30,571 bases of DNA from a virus. This document shows positions 7,469-16,664 of the stretch, piece by piece. The DNA lies in the IMG/VR virus record IMGVR_UViG_3300032897_000022, positions 1 to 30,571 of that record, one strand, 5' to 3'. The number at the start of each line of letters is the position of its first letter. The stretch's first letter is position 1. The notes beneath the pieces were generated by a model, which worked only from the letters and a program-made list of their open reading frames with translations, had not been told where the DNA came from and did no database searches. A program made the position numbers and the translations under genes.

Positions 7469-10400
7469 TGGGCCGCGCCTCTCAGAGCAAGTTTGGCCTT
7501 CTTCCACCATGGCTGAATGCGCTGGAGGTTGAAGCCGTTATCGGTTCCCGTGGCGGGCGAAGAGGCGATCTTGATGGCAATGCGGTTTCCCATGGCAGAT
7601 CCTCCCGCCATCTCCTGATCGAAGTTCGCCGTCGAAGACAGCGTTCTGACTGTGTTCAGCGGCCATACATTCCCCAGACGGTTGACGAGATAGGAGTACG
7701 TCACATTGCCGGTGCCGGTGATGTAGCAGTTGATGTAAGCCAAGAGAATCCGCACTGAGAACAACCCAAGAGCCTGCGCTTTCTCGGCATCCAAAAAGAA
7801 GCAGGTAACGTAGTAGGGATTGATCTGGCCGTAGTCGTCGTCCGTCAGTTTCGTCGGATCGAGGGTATAGGTATTGCCGAAGCCGCTCGATATGCCGGGA
7901 GCCAGCCCGTTGCCGCCAAAGAATATGGTCTGAAGTTTCCCGCTCAACGACACATACATTCTCGCCGCGCCGTTCATGGCAAGGTTCCAGCGCGTCCACT
8001 TGCGGGTATTGTCGGTGGCAATCAGACGGCCTGAAAGAGAAGGATGGAAGGGCGGGGAATTGGCGATGGCATACGCGCCGTTGAGTTCGCGGTAGCTCAG
8101 GGGATAGATCAGGGTCGGAGCACTGGCGAAGGTCGGGCCAAAACGTGTCTCCACGGTTCCCACAGGTAGGAAGAAATAGATGACCCGCTCCACCGGATCG
8201 TTAAGCGTCGTAATCGCGGTAGCAAAGCCCATGTTGATCTGGGCCAGCAAATTCGAGGAAAACGGCTCATTCCAGTTAGGCTGGATCTCCTGCGAAACTT
8301 TCTTCGGCTCAGAGCCGTCAAAGACCATGGCCCCGCCTTCAGACGCCCACGCAGTCCAGTCCTCGCCTCCCGATGCGCTCTGATCGTCGGCCTGCGAGTG
8401 GGTAACGCAGAAAGCGGAAAGAACCCCGCAGTTGGCAGCGATCTCTTTGACTTCCCATCCAATCGGTTCAGAGGTTGGGTTGGGCAGTACTTCATGGATC
8501 TTGCCTGAGGGGTCTTGGGTATGAAGATAGAGTGTTCCACGTAGAACACTGAAGTCCATCACCTTGCGCGAGTCTTCAGTAGGCTGGAGGTTTCCAGTCT
8601 CTCCGTCAAACGCCATGGGGTTATTGACATAGCTCAGATAGGCGTCGGTATCGAGATAAGGGTTTTCGGAATCGATCAGGCTCCATTCGGAAGTCTGGAA
8701 GGTAATGATTCCCGAACTCGATACCGCGTAGAAGCCGAATACCAAATCATTCGGAATCTGGGCGGGAAGGCGGTTCGAGAATGTTGCCTCAAAGTATCCA
8801 AAGTGATCTGCCTGCCATGTCGTGAGAGACGATCCCGCAATCGAAGCCGTATAGGTGAAGCTGGCTGATGCGCTGCTCAGGTAAAACACCAGCGTGAGAT
8901 TCGCCAATGTTCCGATCACGCCGCCGATCTGGGCGCGGATCTTGTAGAGCGTCTTCGGTTCGCAGATGGGAACCCCATACGCATCTTCAAATGCCCCTTG
9001 ATAGAGATTCCCTGACGTTCCGAGCGTATCGAGAGCGCTAGCCGAGACCGCCCATGCCCCGCCCCAGTTCGAAGGGCTGTACGTACCCCCAACGGAGGTG
9101 CTGGGAACCGTCCAGCCCAGCGGCTGATCTATACCTGATAAATTCCCGCCGCCGAAATGCATTCCAAGAAGGTTCTGTACAGCATTGCGCTGCCCCCAGG
9201 TAATGAGACGGGAATCCGAGTAGGCGAATCCTAGCGCTCCATCCAAAACAATCTGATTGACGGGCTGGTTGCCCGTAATGCTGATTCCGATGGCTGCGAA
9301 TAGAGTGTTGTCGGAAAAGTCGAGCAGCGCCGAAGTGATGCCGTTGGTGACGGTGGTGGACGTAGAGACGGTCAGTCCTTCAACCTGTGCCGGGACAGGG
9401 ATATAGAAGAACGGAGGCAGTTCCCCTTGTACATTGGGCTGCGCTCCGGTAAAGGCCAGAATGACCTCGACCACGTTAGTTGGCGCAAGCGGGATGCTGG
9501 TGATCGACAGATACTGTCCGCCATTGGCCTCGAACCTGATGGGCGGACTGGGAGCGGTTACCAATCCCTGCCGTGTCTGCCACAGAATCTGGCACAGGTG
9601 AATCCCCGGAGCGCACTGGCCATAAGGCGTCACCGTTCCGACATTCGAGGTGGTGGCGTTTGGCCCGTACTGCTGGTAGACGAATGACGTTGACGACAGT
9701 ATCTGGGTAACGTAGAAAATGCCGTCCCAGCCGAAGTAGATGCTGCCGGTAGACCATGTGCCGTTGGTGTAGGTGACCTGAATGTAGAAGGTCGTTGCGG
9801 ACGGAGCCGACAACACCGTGAAATAGGTGGGAGTCGGTGTATCGTCCGGGACCGGCCACGTAATCGATACCGTGCCTCCGGTTCCCGCAATCACGTCGGG
9901 ATCAGCCGAGCCCAGAGCCTGCGCATAGACCAGTTCGACCGGAGATGGGGTCTGCGCCACCGTAAACGTGCCATTGAAGCTGAAGGCCGTGCTTCCTGTC
10001 GTGGTAGTCACACCGGAAATCTGGACCTGCGCACCCGGCACCAGACCATGAGCCGCCGAAGTCGTAAGAGTCACGATTCCAGACGAACATGACGCCGTGG
10101 TGATGGTTCCGACGTTGGCAGGATTGACGCCGAGAATCGTCACATCAAGCCCCGGAGAGAGTCCGTGAGCCGCCGAGGTCGTAACCAGTGCCTGTCCGGG
10201 AATGTCCTCATTTTTGATGGTGATGGCGGTAGCGGTTGCGGCAAGCGTCGTCGGCATCTTTGAAATCTGTACCTGATAGCCGACCTGGAGATTATGCGCG
10301 GAAGCGGTAGATACGGTGACGGCGTTATTGTTCCGCACCAGTGTGGTAGCGGTGCCGATAGTCATGGTGCCGCCGGTTCCTGTGGTGCTGGTGGTAGTCG

Positions 10401-11157
10401 AATACCACAACTGCACCTGCGTAGGCCCGAGCACTGCTTCAACGCCAAACGTCCCGTTCCACAGCGTATTACCGGCAATCGTCACGCTCTGCCCGGTCGA
10501 GATTCCGGCAGTGCTGGTGACGGTCGCCAAGAGTCCGAGGTAGATGGTGTAGGAATAGGGCGGATGCCCGATCACCGTGGCATTATTAGGAATCACGCTG
10601 GTAACCGGCGTCGAGGTCGTTCCTGCCGCCACCATCGCGACCGAGGGCAGGGCAATCGAGGTAATTGAAGGTGGCTGGCCGGGGCCATCCTGGGTCACGC
10701 GGTCTAGGTTGGTGCCGTCCCACACATAGGCAATATCCGATCCGTGTAAACCGTCGGAGATGGCGAACCATTCGCTCCCGAAGGCGGTAATCGATTTGCA
10801 GAAACTCCCAGGAGTGGACTGAAACAACTGCGTATAGGTGCGGGGCGTCAGGTTGACGTTCTCGTACCACATCACCCCGTTCGAATCGAAGTAGAGGTTA
10901 TAGATCGTCCCGACAGGCGTGACAAAGGATTTGCCGTATACCAGTGTGGGAACAGCGTTATTGGGACCGCCCGCAGGGAATGGGGTGCTGAAATAGCGGA
11001 CGGCTCCGGGACGGGAGAAGACGCTGCCGGGAAGGTAGGAAACATCTTGGTTGTCGGGAGAGACGCCTTCCGGCAGGCTCACAGGGTCCATCTCGGTCAC
11101 CCATGAGCCGAACACACTGAGCGGTGCCGGAACTGCCCCCGACGTGTTGAACGCCAT
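7465..11157 (-). CDS. Large tail hub/nozzle-type structural protein
   Basis: 1230 residues, with AAGG six or seven bases before the ATG at 11157. The N-terminal signature NQDVSYLPGSVFSRPGAVRY (residues 36-55) is of the kind seen in podovirus tail tube, nozzle or DNA-stabilisation proteins, where a ligand strand precedes a beta-propeller. Residues about 285-385 hold at least three copies of a beta module (SA-H-x-L-xxG-xxVxI-S/LG), with a diverged copy near 218-229. A central region near 690-860 reads like a carbohydrate-binding jelly roll (GWTVPSTSVGGTYSPSNWGG, then GIITFQTSEWSLID). The rest resembles propeller repeats ending in YPLSYRELNGAYAIANSPPF. It is longer than the T7 gp12 or P22 gp10 types, apparently because of these insertions. 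Confidence 0.65.
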   Translation of the reverse strand: MAFNTSGAVPAPLSVFGSWVTEMDPVSLPEGVSPDNQDVSYLPGSVFSRPGAVRYFSTPFPAGGPNNAVPTLVYGKSFVTPVGTIYNLYFDSNGVMWYENVNLTPRTYTQLFQSTPGSFCKSITAFGSEWFAISDGLHGSDIAYVWDGTNLDRVTQDGPGQPPSITSIALPSVAMVAAGTTSTPVTSVIPNNATVIGHPPYSYTIYLGLLATVTSTAGISTGQSVTIAGNTLWNGTFGVEAVLGPTQVQLWYSTTTSTTGTGGTMTIGTATTLVRNNNAVTVSTASAHNLQVGYQVQISKMPTTLAATATAITIKNEDIPGQALVTTSAAHGLSPGLDVTILGVNPANVGTITTASCSSGIVTLTTSAAHGLVPGAQVQISGVTTTTGSTAFSFNGTFTVAQTPSPVELVYAQALGSADPDVIAGTGGTVSITWPVPDDTPTPTYFTVLSAPSATTFYIQVTYTNGTWSTGSIYFGWDGIFYVTQILSSTSFVYQQYGPNATTSNVGTVTPYGQCAPGIHLCQILWQTRQGLVTAPSPPIRFEANGGQYLSITSIPLAPTNVVEVILAFTGAQPNVQGELPPFFYIPVPAQVEGLTVSTSTTVTNGITSALLDFSDNTLFAAIGISITGNQPVNQIVLDGALGFAYSDSRLITWGQRNAVQNLLGMHFGGGNLSGIDQPLGWTVPSTSVGGTYSPSNWGGAWAVSASALDTLGTSGNLYQGAFEDAYGVPICEPKTLYKIRAQIGGVIGTLANLTLVFYLSSASASFTYTASIAGSSLTTWQADHFGYFEATFSNRLPAQIPNDLVFGFYAVSSSGIITFQTSEWSLIDSENPYLDTDAYLSYVNNPMAFDGETGNLQPTEDSRKVMDFSVLRGTLYLHTQDPSGKIHEVLPNPTSEPIGWEVKEIAANCGVLSAFCVTHSQADDQSASGGEDWTAWASEGGAMVFDGSEPKKVSQEIQPNWNEPFSSNLLAQINMGFATAITTLNDPVERVIYFFLPVGTVETRFGPTFASAPTLIYPLSYRELNGAYAIANSPPFHPSLSGRLIATDNTRKWTRWNLAMNGAARMYVSLSGKLQTIFFGGNGLAPGISSGFGNTYTLDPTKLTDDDYGQINPYYVTCFFLDAEKAQALGLFSVRILLAYINCYITGTGNVTYSYLVNRLGNVWPLNTVRTLSSTANFDQEMAGGSAMGNRIAIKIASSPATGTDNGFNLQRIQPWWKKAKLALRGAAQ

Positions 11158-11165
11158 CGGTCACC

Positions 11166-11540
11166 TTACACAAACGTCGAGAAGACTGCTTCAAATACCC
11201 ATGTCGCCGTAGAGATTGCGCCCGCATAGGCGCTTCCCTGCGTGTACTCGGTGCCTGCCAGCGAGAAGTTGACAGCGCCATTGGCGATAGTCGTTCCCTT
11301 CTGGTAGACAGCCGAATAGAAGCTTGGCGCTGTTCCCGCCGGAGGCTGCTCGTAGATAAATACACGAAGCGGCGTCGAGTGGGACTGAATGCCGTAGAGA
11401 CTGGCGAAACTTACGGTGTCGCCGTGGCTTGAGCCTGTCCCGTAATTGCCGGAAAGCGTGAGGGTGCCACGGACAATCTGGGTTGCCGAGGTCACATCGT
11501 TCTGCGCGTAGCTGGAAGTTGTCGCTACCGTGATTGCCAT
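11166..11540 (-). CDS. Small beta-rich virion protein
   Basis: 124 residues from the ATG at 11540, which has a perfect AGGAGG with four bases between. Ten codons of upstream extension are rejected because they overlap the previous gene and lack such a site. The protein is Ser/Thr/Ala-rich with few charges (ITVATTSSYAQND, QIVRGTLTLSGNYGTG, STATWVFEAVFSTFV) and looks like a single beta-sandwich, as in small tail or decoration proteins. The strong ribosome site suggests it is made in quantity. It lies between the connector-type protein and the tail hub. No family is recognised. Confidence 0.6.
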   Translation of the reverse strand: MAITVATTSSYAQNDVTSATQIVRGTLTLSGNYGTGSSHGDTVSFASLYGIQSHSTPLRVFIYEQPPAGTAPSFYSAVYQKGTTIANGAVNFSLAGTEYTQGSAYAGAISTATWVFEAVFSTFV

Positions 11541-11548
11541 TATTCCTC

Positions 11549-12367
11549 CTAGTACCGAAGTGTTCCCCAACCTAGACCGCGCTGCCGACCGGCATAGGCC
11601 TGCCGCTGTACGGGATGCCGCTGCTTCAATTTGACATCCGAGTTATTCATCATCAGTTTGGCGTCATCCTGCGCGGCCTGCACAAAGGCGTTCATGTCCA
11701 CATCGTCACGCCCCAGCGCAACCTCCGCGCATAGGTAATTCGCCAGGGCCGACTGCGAGCGCACAATCGGCACATAAGTAGTGGTGGGATTGATGATCTG
11801 GTTCGAGCCGTTAACCTGAAAGTCGGCATCGAAGGCCGCGTACTCTACCTCGAAGTCCATCGAATAGGTCGAACCGGGCAAATAGATGGAATTGTTCTTC
11901 CACTCAAACCATCCATTCCACGGGCGCTTGTAGCCTTCAGGCAAACCATCTGGTGCCGAGCGCATGGGCTGGAATGGCTGATTGGTTCCGGTCTGGCGCT
12001 CCTTCATGACCAGCGGGGCAATCATGTCCTGCGGACAGACCCCAACCAGGGGCGGAGCCCAGTAAGCCGCGCCATCATAGTAATATTGCCAGTTCCAGAT
12101 GCACTCGCTTGACGGATCGGTAGAGGCCACCACGGGAAAGGCATAGGCCCAGAATTTGCGCTTATAGGTTGAGTAGCCGAGGTTCGAGAGATAGGCCTGC
12201 AGCTTCCGGTAAGCCGAATTGAACATCGCCCCGGTAAATGGCTGGGTATCGGTCAGGATGTCTCCGCCCAGGGAAGCGATGGCGTCATTCAGACGGGTAC
12301 GCGCCACGTTAAGCACGCTTTCAACCGTGTCGTAGGGCGGAGCGATGACCGGAGGCGGTATGGGCAT
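11549..12367 (-). CDS. Putative head-tail connector/adaptor protein
   Basis: 272 residues, starting immediately after the stop of the zinc-ribbon gene. After a Pro-rich start, the N-terminal third is helical (VESVLNVARTRLNDAIASLGG, then FNSAYRKLQAYLSNLGY). A beta-rich middle follows (FWAYAFPVVAS, WFEWKNNSIYLPGST, SMDFEVEYAAFDADF), then a helical C-terminus that includes ALANYLCAEVALGRDDVD. This layout and its place between capsid genes and the tail hub fit the adaptor ring between portal and tail tube in podoviruses (P22 gp4 or T7 gp11 positions). The ring role is inferred from gene order. No diagnostic motif was identified. Confidence 0.55.
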   Translation of the reverse strand: MPIPPPVIAPPYDTVESVLNVARTRLNDAIASLGGDILTDTQPFTGAMFNSAYRKLQAYLSNLGYSTYKRKFWAYAFPVVASTDPSSECIWNWQYYYDGAAYWAPPLVGVCPQDMIAPLVMKERQTGTNQPFQPMRSAPDGLPEGYKRPWNGWFEWKNNSIYLPGSTYSMDFEVEYAAFDADFQVNGSNQIINPTTTYVPIVRSQSALANYLCAEVALGRDDVDMNAFVQAAQDDAKLMMNNSDVKLKQRHPVQRQAYAGRQRGLGWGTLRY

Positions 12368-13216
12368 CTATTTCGCTTTCTTCGGCGCGACTGCGGCCTG
12401 CAGTTCTTCCTCTTCAGCCTTCATTTCCAAGTACTTATCTCTGTTGACCACGTTCTTGCAGTTGTGGCAGATCGGCGCATTGGGATCGACCGGTTCCTGG
12501 CACCATCTGCAGTTGACCTTGTTCGATGGCGTACCCTGTGTAAGCCAGCCCTTCTCCTTGCCCGACAATCCCATCACCCGCGCATAGGCACCGAAGGTCT
12601 CTGGCCGGAATACCTCGTAGGCCAGCTTGCGGTCGCGGTCCCAGATGGTGTCCATGAAGAGAATCTGTTTTGCCGCTGTCTTCCTCAATTCTTCCCGAGC
12701 GGCTTCGAGTTCCTTCGCAGTAGGGCGTTCCCCGGCGGCAATGAATACCCCGACACTGCGCTTCGAGTTGCGCTTGTCCTGATTGCGCCCTTCACCCAGA
12801 ATCTCAACGGCAAACTTCCTGCCTTCCTCGTACAAACGCTTCGGTTCGGAGTTCCGCGTCCGGGGATAGATTTCATCGACCAGTTCAAACAGCGGCGTTG
12901 CCATCTCGATGTATTCCTTGCCTTCGGGACAGGCCGGAATATAGAACGTCCCGGTTGAGCCGGTATTGATGAAGTGCGCGAATGGCCCGACATTGAAGAT
13001 GTGGACGGGGATACGCTTGCGCTCCTTGAACATCTCAAGCTCTGGCGCTACCAGATTATGGGCGGCGCGTCCCTTGCGTCGTGCATCGATATAGCCTTTG
13101 GTTTGGAACAGGTCGGGATTCCAGTTCTCCGACTGGTGGCCGGAAGCGTTCAGGATGTCCGCAGGCATGGTGGCTGCGGCTTTGTCGGCTGTCATGGTGG
13201 GGTCAAATACTGGCAT
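12368..13216 (-). CDS. Virion-operon protein with C-terminal zinc ribbon
   Basis: 282 residues; the start overlaps the preceding gene by 14 bases. Residues 1-235 are a mixed, charged domain without a recognised motif (PVHIFNVGPFAHFINTGSTG, YEVFRPETFGAYARVMGLSG). Near residue 235 a treble-clef or rubredoxin-like ribbon begins: CRWC, 10 residues, then CHNC. A Glu/Lys-rich helical tail ends the protein. Similar C-terminal ribbons occur in phage head-completion proteins of unknown function. The position after the capsid and 225-residue genes suggests a head or neck component. The zinc ribbon is seen directly; the role is unknown. Confidence 0.6.
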   Translation of the reverse strand: MPVFDPTMTADKAAATMPADILNASGHQSENWNPDLFQTKGYIDARRKGRAAHNLVAPELEMFKERKRIPVHIFNVGPFAHFINTGSTGTFYIPACPEGKEYIEMATPLFELVDEIYPRTRNSEPKRLYEEGRKFAVEILGEGRNQDKRNSKRSVGVFIAAGERPTAKELEAAREELRKTAAKQILFMDTIWDRDRKLAYEVFRPETFGAYARVMGLSGKEKGWLTQGTPSNKVNCRWCQEPVDPNAPICHNCKNVVNRDKYLEMKAEEEELQAAVAPKKAK

Positions 13217-13880
13217 TGATTGTCGGTCCTCTCAGTGAAACCACCGATCCTCTCCGAGCCGAGAACGGAAGCTCGTTCGCAGAGACCGGTGTCCTCTGCG
13301 ATTTGTGGTTGGCCCGCTTGGGAGCGCCCGCAAAGTTTGCAGGACGGATTCCGTAGAGCGGTTCAGTTTCCCGGACCCTCATAAAGCGGCGTTCCCTGTC
13401 TTCCTTTTCCGCTTTTTCATCAAGCATCCGGTTATTGGCCCTGATCTCGTTCAGGCTGCGTTTCGCTCCATGCTCGATCAGCCTGATGACCTTCTCAATC
13501 GAGCCCGGTTCAGGATTTTCGCCTTCAAAGGTCCAGCAATGGCAATAAATGCCATGAGAGGGATACGGACCCTCCAAAAGCATTCCCGACTGAGGGTCGC
13601 GTGGCCCGTAGTCCTCGTATTCCTTCGGCGTCATCTTGGTAGCGGCCCATGGAGAGAGCCATTTCTCGATGATCCACTTCTGCCCCAGATGGCGGTAGGC
13701 GGGCCGTTTGTGAGCGCCCACCTTGCCTTTCGAATCTGTCCCGAAGATCAGCTTGAAGACCGTGGGGGCGAAGACCACGCGATACAGAGCCTCGCCCTCC
13801 GGGGTGGTGCCGAAGCGTTTCATGTCAATCGGCCAGGATGACGGCTTCGGCAGATCAAGCGATTCCGAGACGGTCAGCAT
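13203..13880 (-). CDS. Conserved-type hypothetical protein after the capsid gene
   Basis: 225 residues. The ATG at 13880 overlaps the capsid stop as TGATG. The protein is soluble and basic overall. It contains LYRVVFAPTVFKLIFGTDSKGKVG and a long Trp-rich stretch (HLGQKWIIEKWLSPWAATKMTPKEYEDYG), then a helical Lys/Arg/Glu region (EKAEKEDRERRFMRVRE) and a disordered basic C-terminus. No enzyme motif is seen. Tight coupling to the capsid gene suggests a head-associated or assembly role. No family is recognised. Confidence 0.55.
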   Translation of the reverse strand: MLTVSESLDLPKPSSWPIDMKRFGTTPEGEALYRVVFAPTVFKLIFGTDSKGKVGAHKRPAYRHLGQKWIIEKWLSPWAATKMTPKEYEDYGPRDPQSGMLLEGPYPSHGIYCHCWTFEGENPEPGSIEKVIRLIEHGAKRSLNEIRANNRMLDEKAEKEDRERRFMRVRETEPLYGIRPANFAGAPKRANHKSQRTPVSANELPFSARRGSVVSLRGPTINASI

Positions 13881-15151
13881 CAGGCCACTACACCCGTGGG
13901 CAGCGTGATACCGGACAGATACGCGCCTTCGCGCGACTGCACGATAGCAAGCTGGCCTTGCCAGATGAGGTAAAACACGAGGCTTGCGGCAATTCCGCCC
14001 GAAGATCCATAGAGCGGGAAAAGGGTCTGTCCAGCCACATCGTAGAAGTCGGTTGGGACGGTCTCGATGCGGAACAGGTTCTTCTCTCTCAGGATGTCGA
14101 GATAGCCGGGGAGCGCACGGGGATTGACCACCATTTCACGGCCACCGATGGTCGTTGCCGCCTTGCGTTTCAGCATGTCTTCGGAAGTGTCGCCCTTGGT
14201 TGCGTTGTAGTCGATGCGCTGCACCAGAAGCGCGTTCTGCTCCCAGGCATCGCGCACATCGACGTTGCAGTGGCCGAACATGCCTTCCCCATCGACCGCC
14301 TCTTCGCCTTTCGACAATTCGATCAGCGAAAAGATGGCTCGCACCACCTGTGGGGTCAGAGCGCCGTTGACGGCCAGCGTGGGAACCAGGTATTTTCCCG
14401 GCCATGCCGTCCGCTGGATGCCCAGCCAGTTTCCGGTGTTGGTTCCGACCTGATAGTAGCGGAGGCCGAAGACGCCGGTATTCGACTGTCCCGGAGAGCC
14501 TGAAACCAGGAGCTTCGAACCCGTGGTCACGCCTGTGGACGTGGGAATAGGGTTCGCAAGCCAGATGGTGTTGTTCAGGATGTCCGAGGATTCGATGGTG
14601 AAGGATGCCTGAAGGGTTCCGCCCAGAGCCGACCAAGCATCGATGTCCTGGTCGTCAAGGAAGAAGTTGGCGTTGTTGACCACAAGACCGGTGATGTTGG
14701 AGCCGGAGGTCGTGGTCGATACCACGGTGTCGAGGGTGTTTGAGCCGTCTCCCTGAATCACCGTATCCATGAAATCGGCAAAGGCCTTGGGAGCGATGGA
14801 CTTGGTGAGGGTGGCAAAATCCTCGATAGCCTTTTCGTCGGAATCTGTGGCGTACTCGGTTTCCTTGGTGTAGCTCCATGCCATCACAAGGGTAGTCGTG
14901 GTGACCTGCCCCGGAATCGTGGTTGGACCGGAGCCGAGGCCCAGATCGCCGCCGTCCAGATTGCCGACACGCGGCTTGCCGCCGCGCGATGGCATCGTGG
15001 GGATGCGGGCGAGACGGTTAGATGCCTTCTTCGATTGTGTGGTTTTGAACCGCTTCCAGAGTACGGAAGCACTCAGGGCAAGATCCTCAAGATCAGGCCT
15101 CACCCATTCCTGTTGCAGCGCAAGTGATTGGTCTACTGACGCAATACCCAA
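13880..15151 (-). CDS. Major capsid protein (HK97-fold, P22-like operon position)
   Basis: 423 residues. The only in-frame initiator is TTG at 15151: an in-frame TGA lies five codons upstream and AGAGG is six bases before the TTG. The next good candidate would be an internal GTG at codon 17. Features are a helical N-terminal arm (SLALQQEWVRPDLEDLALSASVLWKRF), a Gly-rich loop, a long backbone-helix region (SDEKAIEDFATLTKSIAPKAFADFMDTVIQG), Thr/Ser/Gly-rich strands, and a segment rich in conserved acids (LIELSKGEEAVDGEGMFGHCNVDVRDAWEQNALL). It directly follows the scaffold and portal, as in P22-type head operons. The identification rests on gene order, length and these blocks. Confidence 0.85.
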   Translation of the reverse strand: MGIASVDQSLALQQEWVRPDLEDLALSASVLWKRFKTTQSKKASNRLARIPTMPSRGGKPRVGNLDGGDLGLGSGPTTIPGQVTTTTLVMAWSYTKETEYATDSDEKAIEDFATLTKSIAPKAFADFMDTVIQGDGSNTLDTVVSTTTSGSNITGLVVNNANFFLDDQDIDAWSALGGTLQASFTIESSDILNNTIWLANPIPTSTGVTTGSKLLVSGSPGQSNTGVFGLRYYQVGTNTGNWLGIQRTAWPGKYLVPTLAVNGALTPQVVRAIFSLIELSKGEEAVDGEGMFGHCNVDVRDAWEQNALLVQRIDYNATKGDTSEDMLKRKAATTIGGREMVVNPRALPGYLDILREKNLFRIETVPTDFYDVAGQTLFPLYGSSGGIAASLVFYLIWQGQLAIVQSREGAYLSGITLPTGVVA

Positions 15152-15357
15152 AGCACACCTCTGGTGTCAGAGATCGCCATGGGTTCACCTGATTTAAACC
15201 ACTCTTCAGTGGCGGCGCTCAGGCTTGCCGGTTCCTATGGGAACCATAGCGTACAGCGGATTCATTCGGTAAAGCCACCATATACAGGATTTTCCGAATC
15301 CAGAAACGTTTGGTGATCTGTACCGGCCTGAATCTGCGTTGGATTATACACCAAGTT
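15152..15357 (-). promoter_or_regulatory. Capsid-gene leader: candidate promoter and hairpins
   Basis: This 206-bp stretch is the only sizeable gap in the late operon and holds no credible gene. On the minus strand a perfect TATAAT hexamer lies at 15348-15343, with TG immediately before it, but no good -35 is seen. The leader that follows contains a six-bp hairpin (GGTTCC/GGAACC, 15230-15245), a smaller CCACT/AGTGG hairpin, and a five-bp hairpin (ACACC-AGA-GGTGT, 15167-15155) that includes the capsid Shine-Dalgarno. It could give extra capsid transcription or control its translation. This is motif evidence only. Confidence 0.4.
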
Positions 15358-16656
15358 TCAAGAAATCCTAGGTTTCCAGCGATGCACGCCATCCTTGCCT
15401 TTGATGTAGGCGCGGTTGTCGAGCATCATTCTCTGTGTGGTGCGTCCGTAATCGACCTGCAACCCCAGACTCGCGGGAGATCCTGAAAGCCATGTCTCGT
15501 TCCCGCTGGTTCTGGTCTGCACCGCCGGTTTTGCCGTTGCCGCTGGTTTTGTCGTTCCGTTTCCCTTGGGGCGCTTGTCGAGAATGGCGTTGGTATGCCG
15601 CTCGACGATGGCCGGGAGCAGGAGTTTGGCTTTCGAGGTTGCGGTATCGACGTAAGCTCTCCGGTTGCCTGCACGGATGTAGGCCTGCATCGATTCCCCG
15701 TACCGCCGGTCGGCCTGGAGGCGGGTATTGTATTCCTCGCGCACAGCAGAGGAGATATCCTGCTTTTCCTTGTCTGTGAGGGTCGCTTTGCGGTTGGCTG
15801 CAATCTTCTGCATCTCGGAATCGCGGATTTGGGCGGTTTTCGGTCCCGCTTCGAGGTTCCACTCCCGCCGCGTCACATCGACCTGCTTCAAATCCTGGTC
15901 CTGACCGCTCTGGGTCTGATTTTCAGCGGTTTTGGGCTTGGGAAGGTCGATTTTCTTTGCCGCCATCTGGCTGATGCCGTTATAGGCCGATTCAATGGCC
16001 TTGAACGCATCAATCACAGCCTGAGTGCCGATGTCCTGTGAGGATTCCGGCAAAAACCGCTTGGCAAGCGTGATGTGAAGCGGCAAATCCGCGCTTTTCA
16101 GGTAATTCAGCGTGCTTTGCGCCACGTAGGTTGAAAAGGCCTCGTTATTGACCTCCGCCATCTTGTCCATGGCCGCGATAGCAAGGTTCTGGAACGAGGC
16201 AGGGTTGTTTTCAACCATCATGGAGATGATTTCGGGGCTTCCTTCCTCGAATTTCGAGTCGAAGTTATCCCAGAATTGGATTTTGTCCCTGACCGCCTCG
16301 ACAACCTGCTCCGGGGTGTAGCCTTCCATATCCGGGGTCTGGAGTTGCTGGTAGGCAGCGCGTTCCCGCTCGAAGGCTCCGAGGTCTCCGCCGGTTGCGG
16401 CATCGGCTTTGCCCGCAATATAGATGGCGTTGCGCATGGATTTGATTTCCTGCGCACTCAGGCCTGCCGCTTTGAGCTTTTCCTTGACCGCGCGGAAGAG
16501 TTCCGCGCCTCTCAGATGCCCGGTTTCCCCCTCCTGCGGGGTATCGCCCTGATCAACAGATTCGCTGGTTTCGGTTTCGGTTGATTCGACGCTGGTTTCT
16601 GGTTCGGTTTCTACCGCCCCGGTGTCGGGCGCTGTCATCACCATTTCTTCCGGCAT
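15358..16656 (-). CDS. Putative scaffold protein
   Basis: 432 residues. The ATG at 16656 follows an AGGAGAG site four bases away. The first 45 residues are acidic and Thr/Ser/Glu-rich (VETEPETSVESTETETSES). Residues about 55-120 and 255-330 are strongly helical and charged, probably coiled-coil. The last 100 residues are basic (KPKGNGTTKPAATAKPAVQ, then KGKDGVHRWKPRIS). An acidic N-terminus, a long helical body and a basic C-terminus, encoded between portal and major capsid, is the usual profile of a P22-type scaffold. There is no protease signature. Identification is from composition and gene order. Confidence 0.7.
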   Translation of the reverse strand: MPEEMVMTAPDTGAVETEPETSVESTETETSESVDQGDTPQEGETGHLRGAELFRAVKEKLKAAGLSAQEIKSMRNAIYIAGKADAATGGDLGAFERERAAYQQLQTPDMEGYTPEQVVEAVRDKIQFWDNFDSKFEEGSPEIISMMVENNPASFQNLAIAAMDKMAEVNNEAFSTYVAQSTLNYLKSADLPLHITLAKRFLPESSQDIGTQAVIDAFKAIESAYNGISQMAAKKIDLPKPKTAENQTQSGQDQDLKQVDVTRREWNLEAGPKTAQIRDSEMQKIAANRKATLTDKEKQDISSAVREEYNTRLQADRRYGESMQAYIRAGNRRAYVDTATSKAKLLLPAIVERHTNAILDKRPKGNGTTKPAATAKPAVQTRTSGNETWLSGSPASLGLQVDYGRTTQRMMLDNRAYIKGKDGVHRWKPRIS

Positions 16657-16664
16657 TTTCTCTC

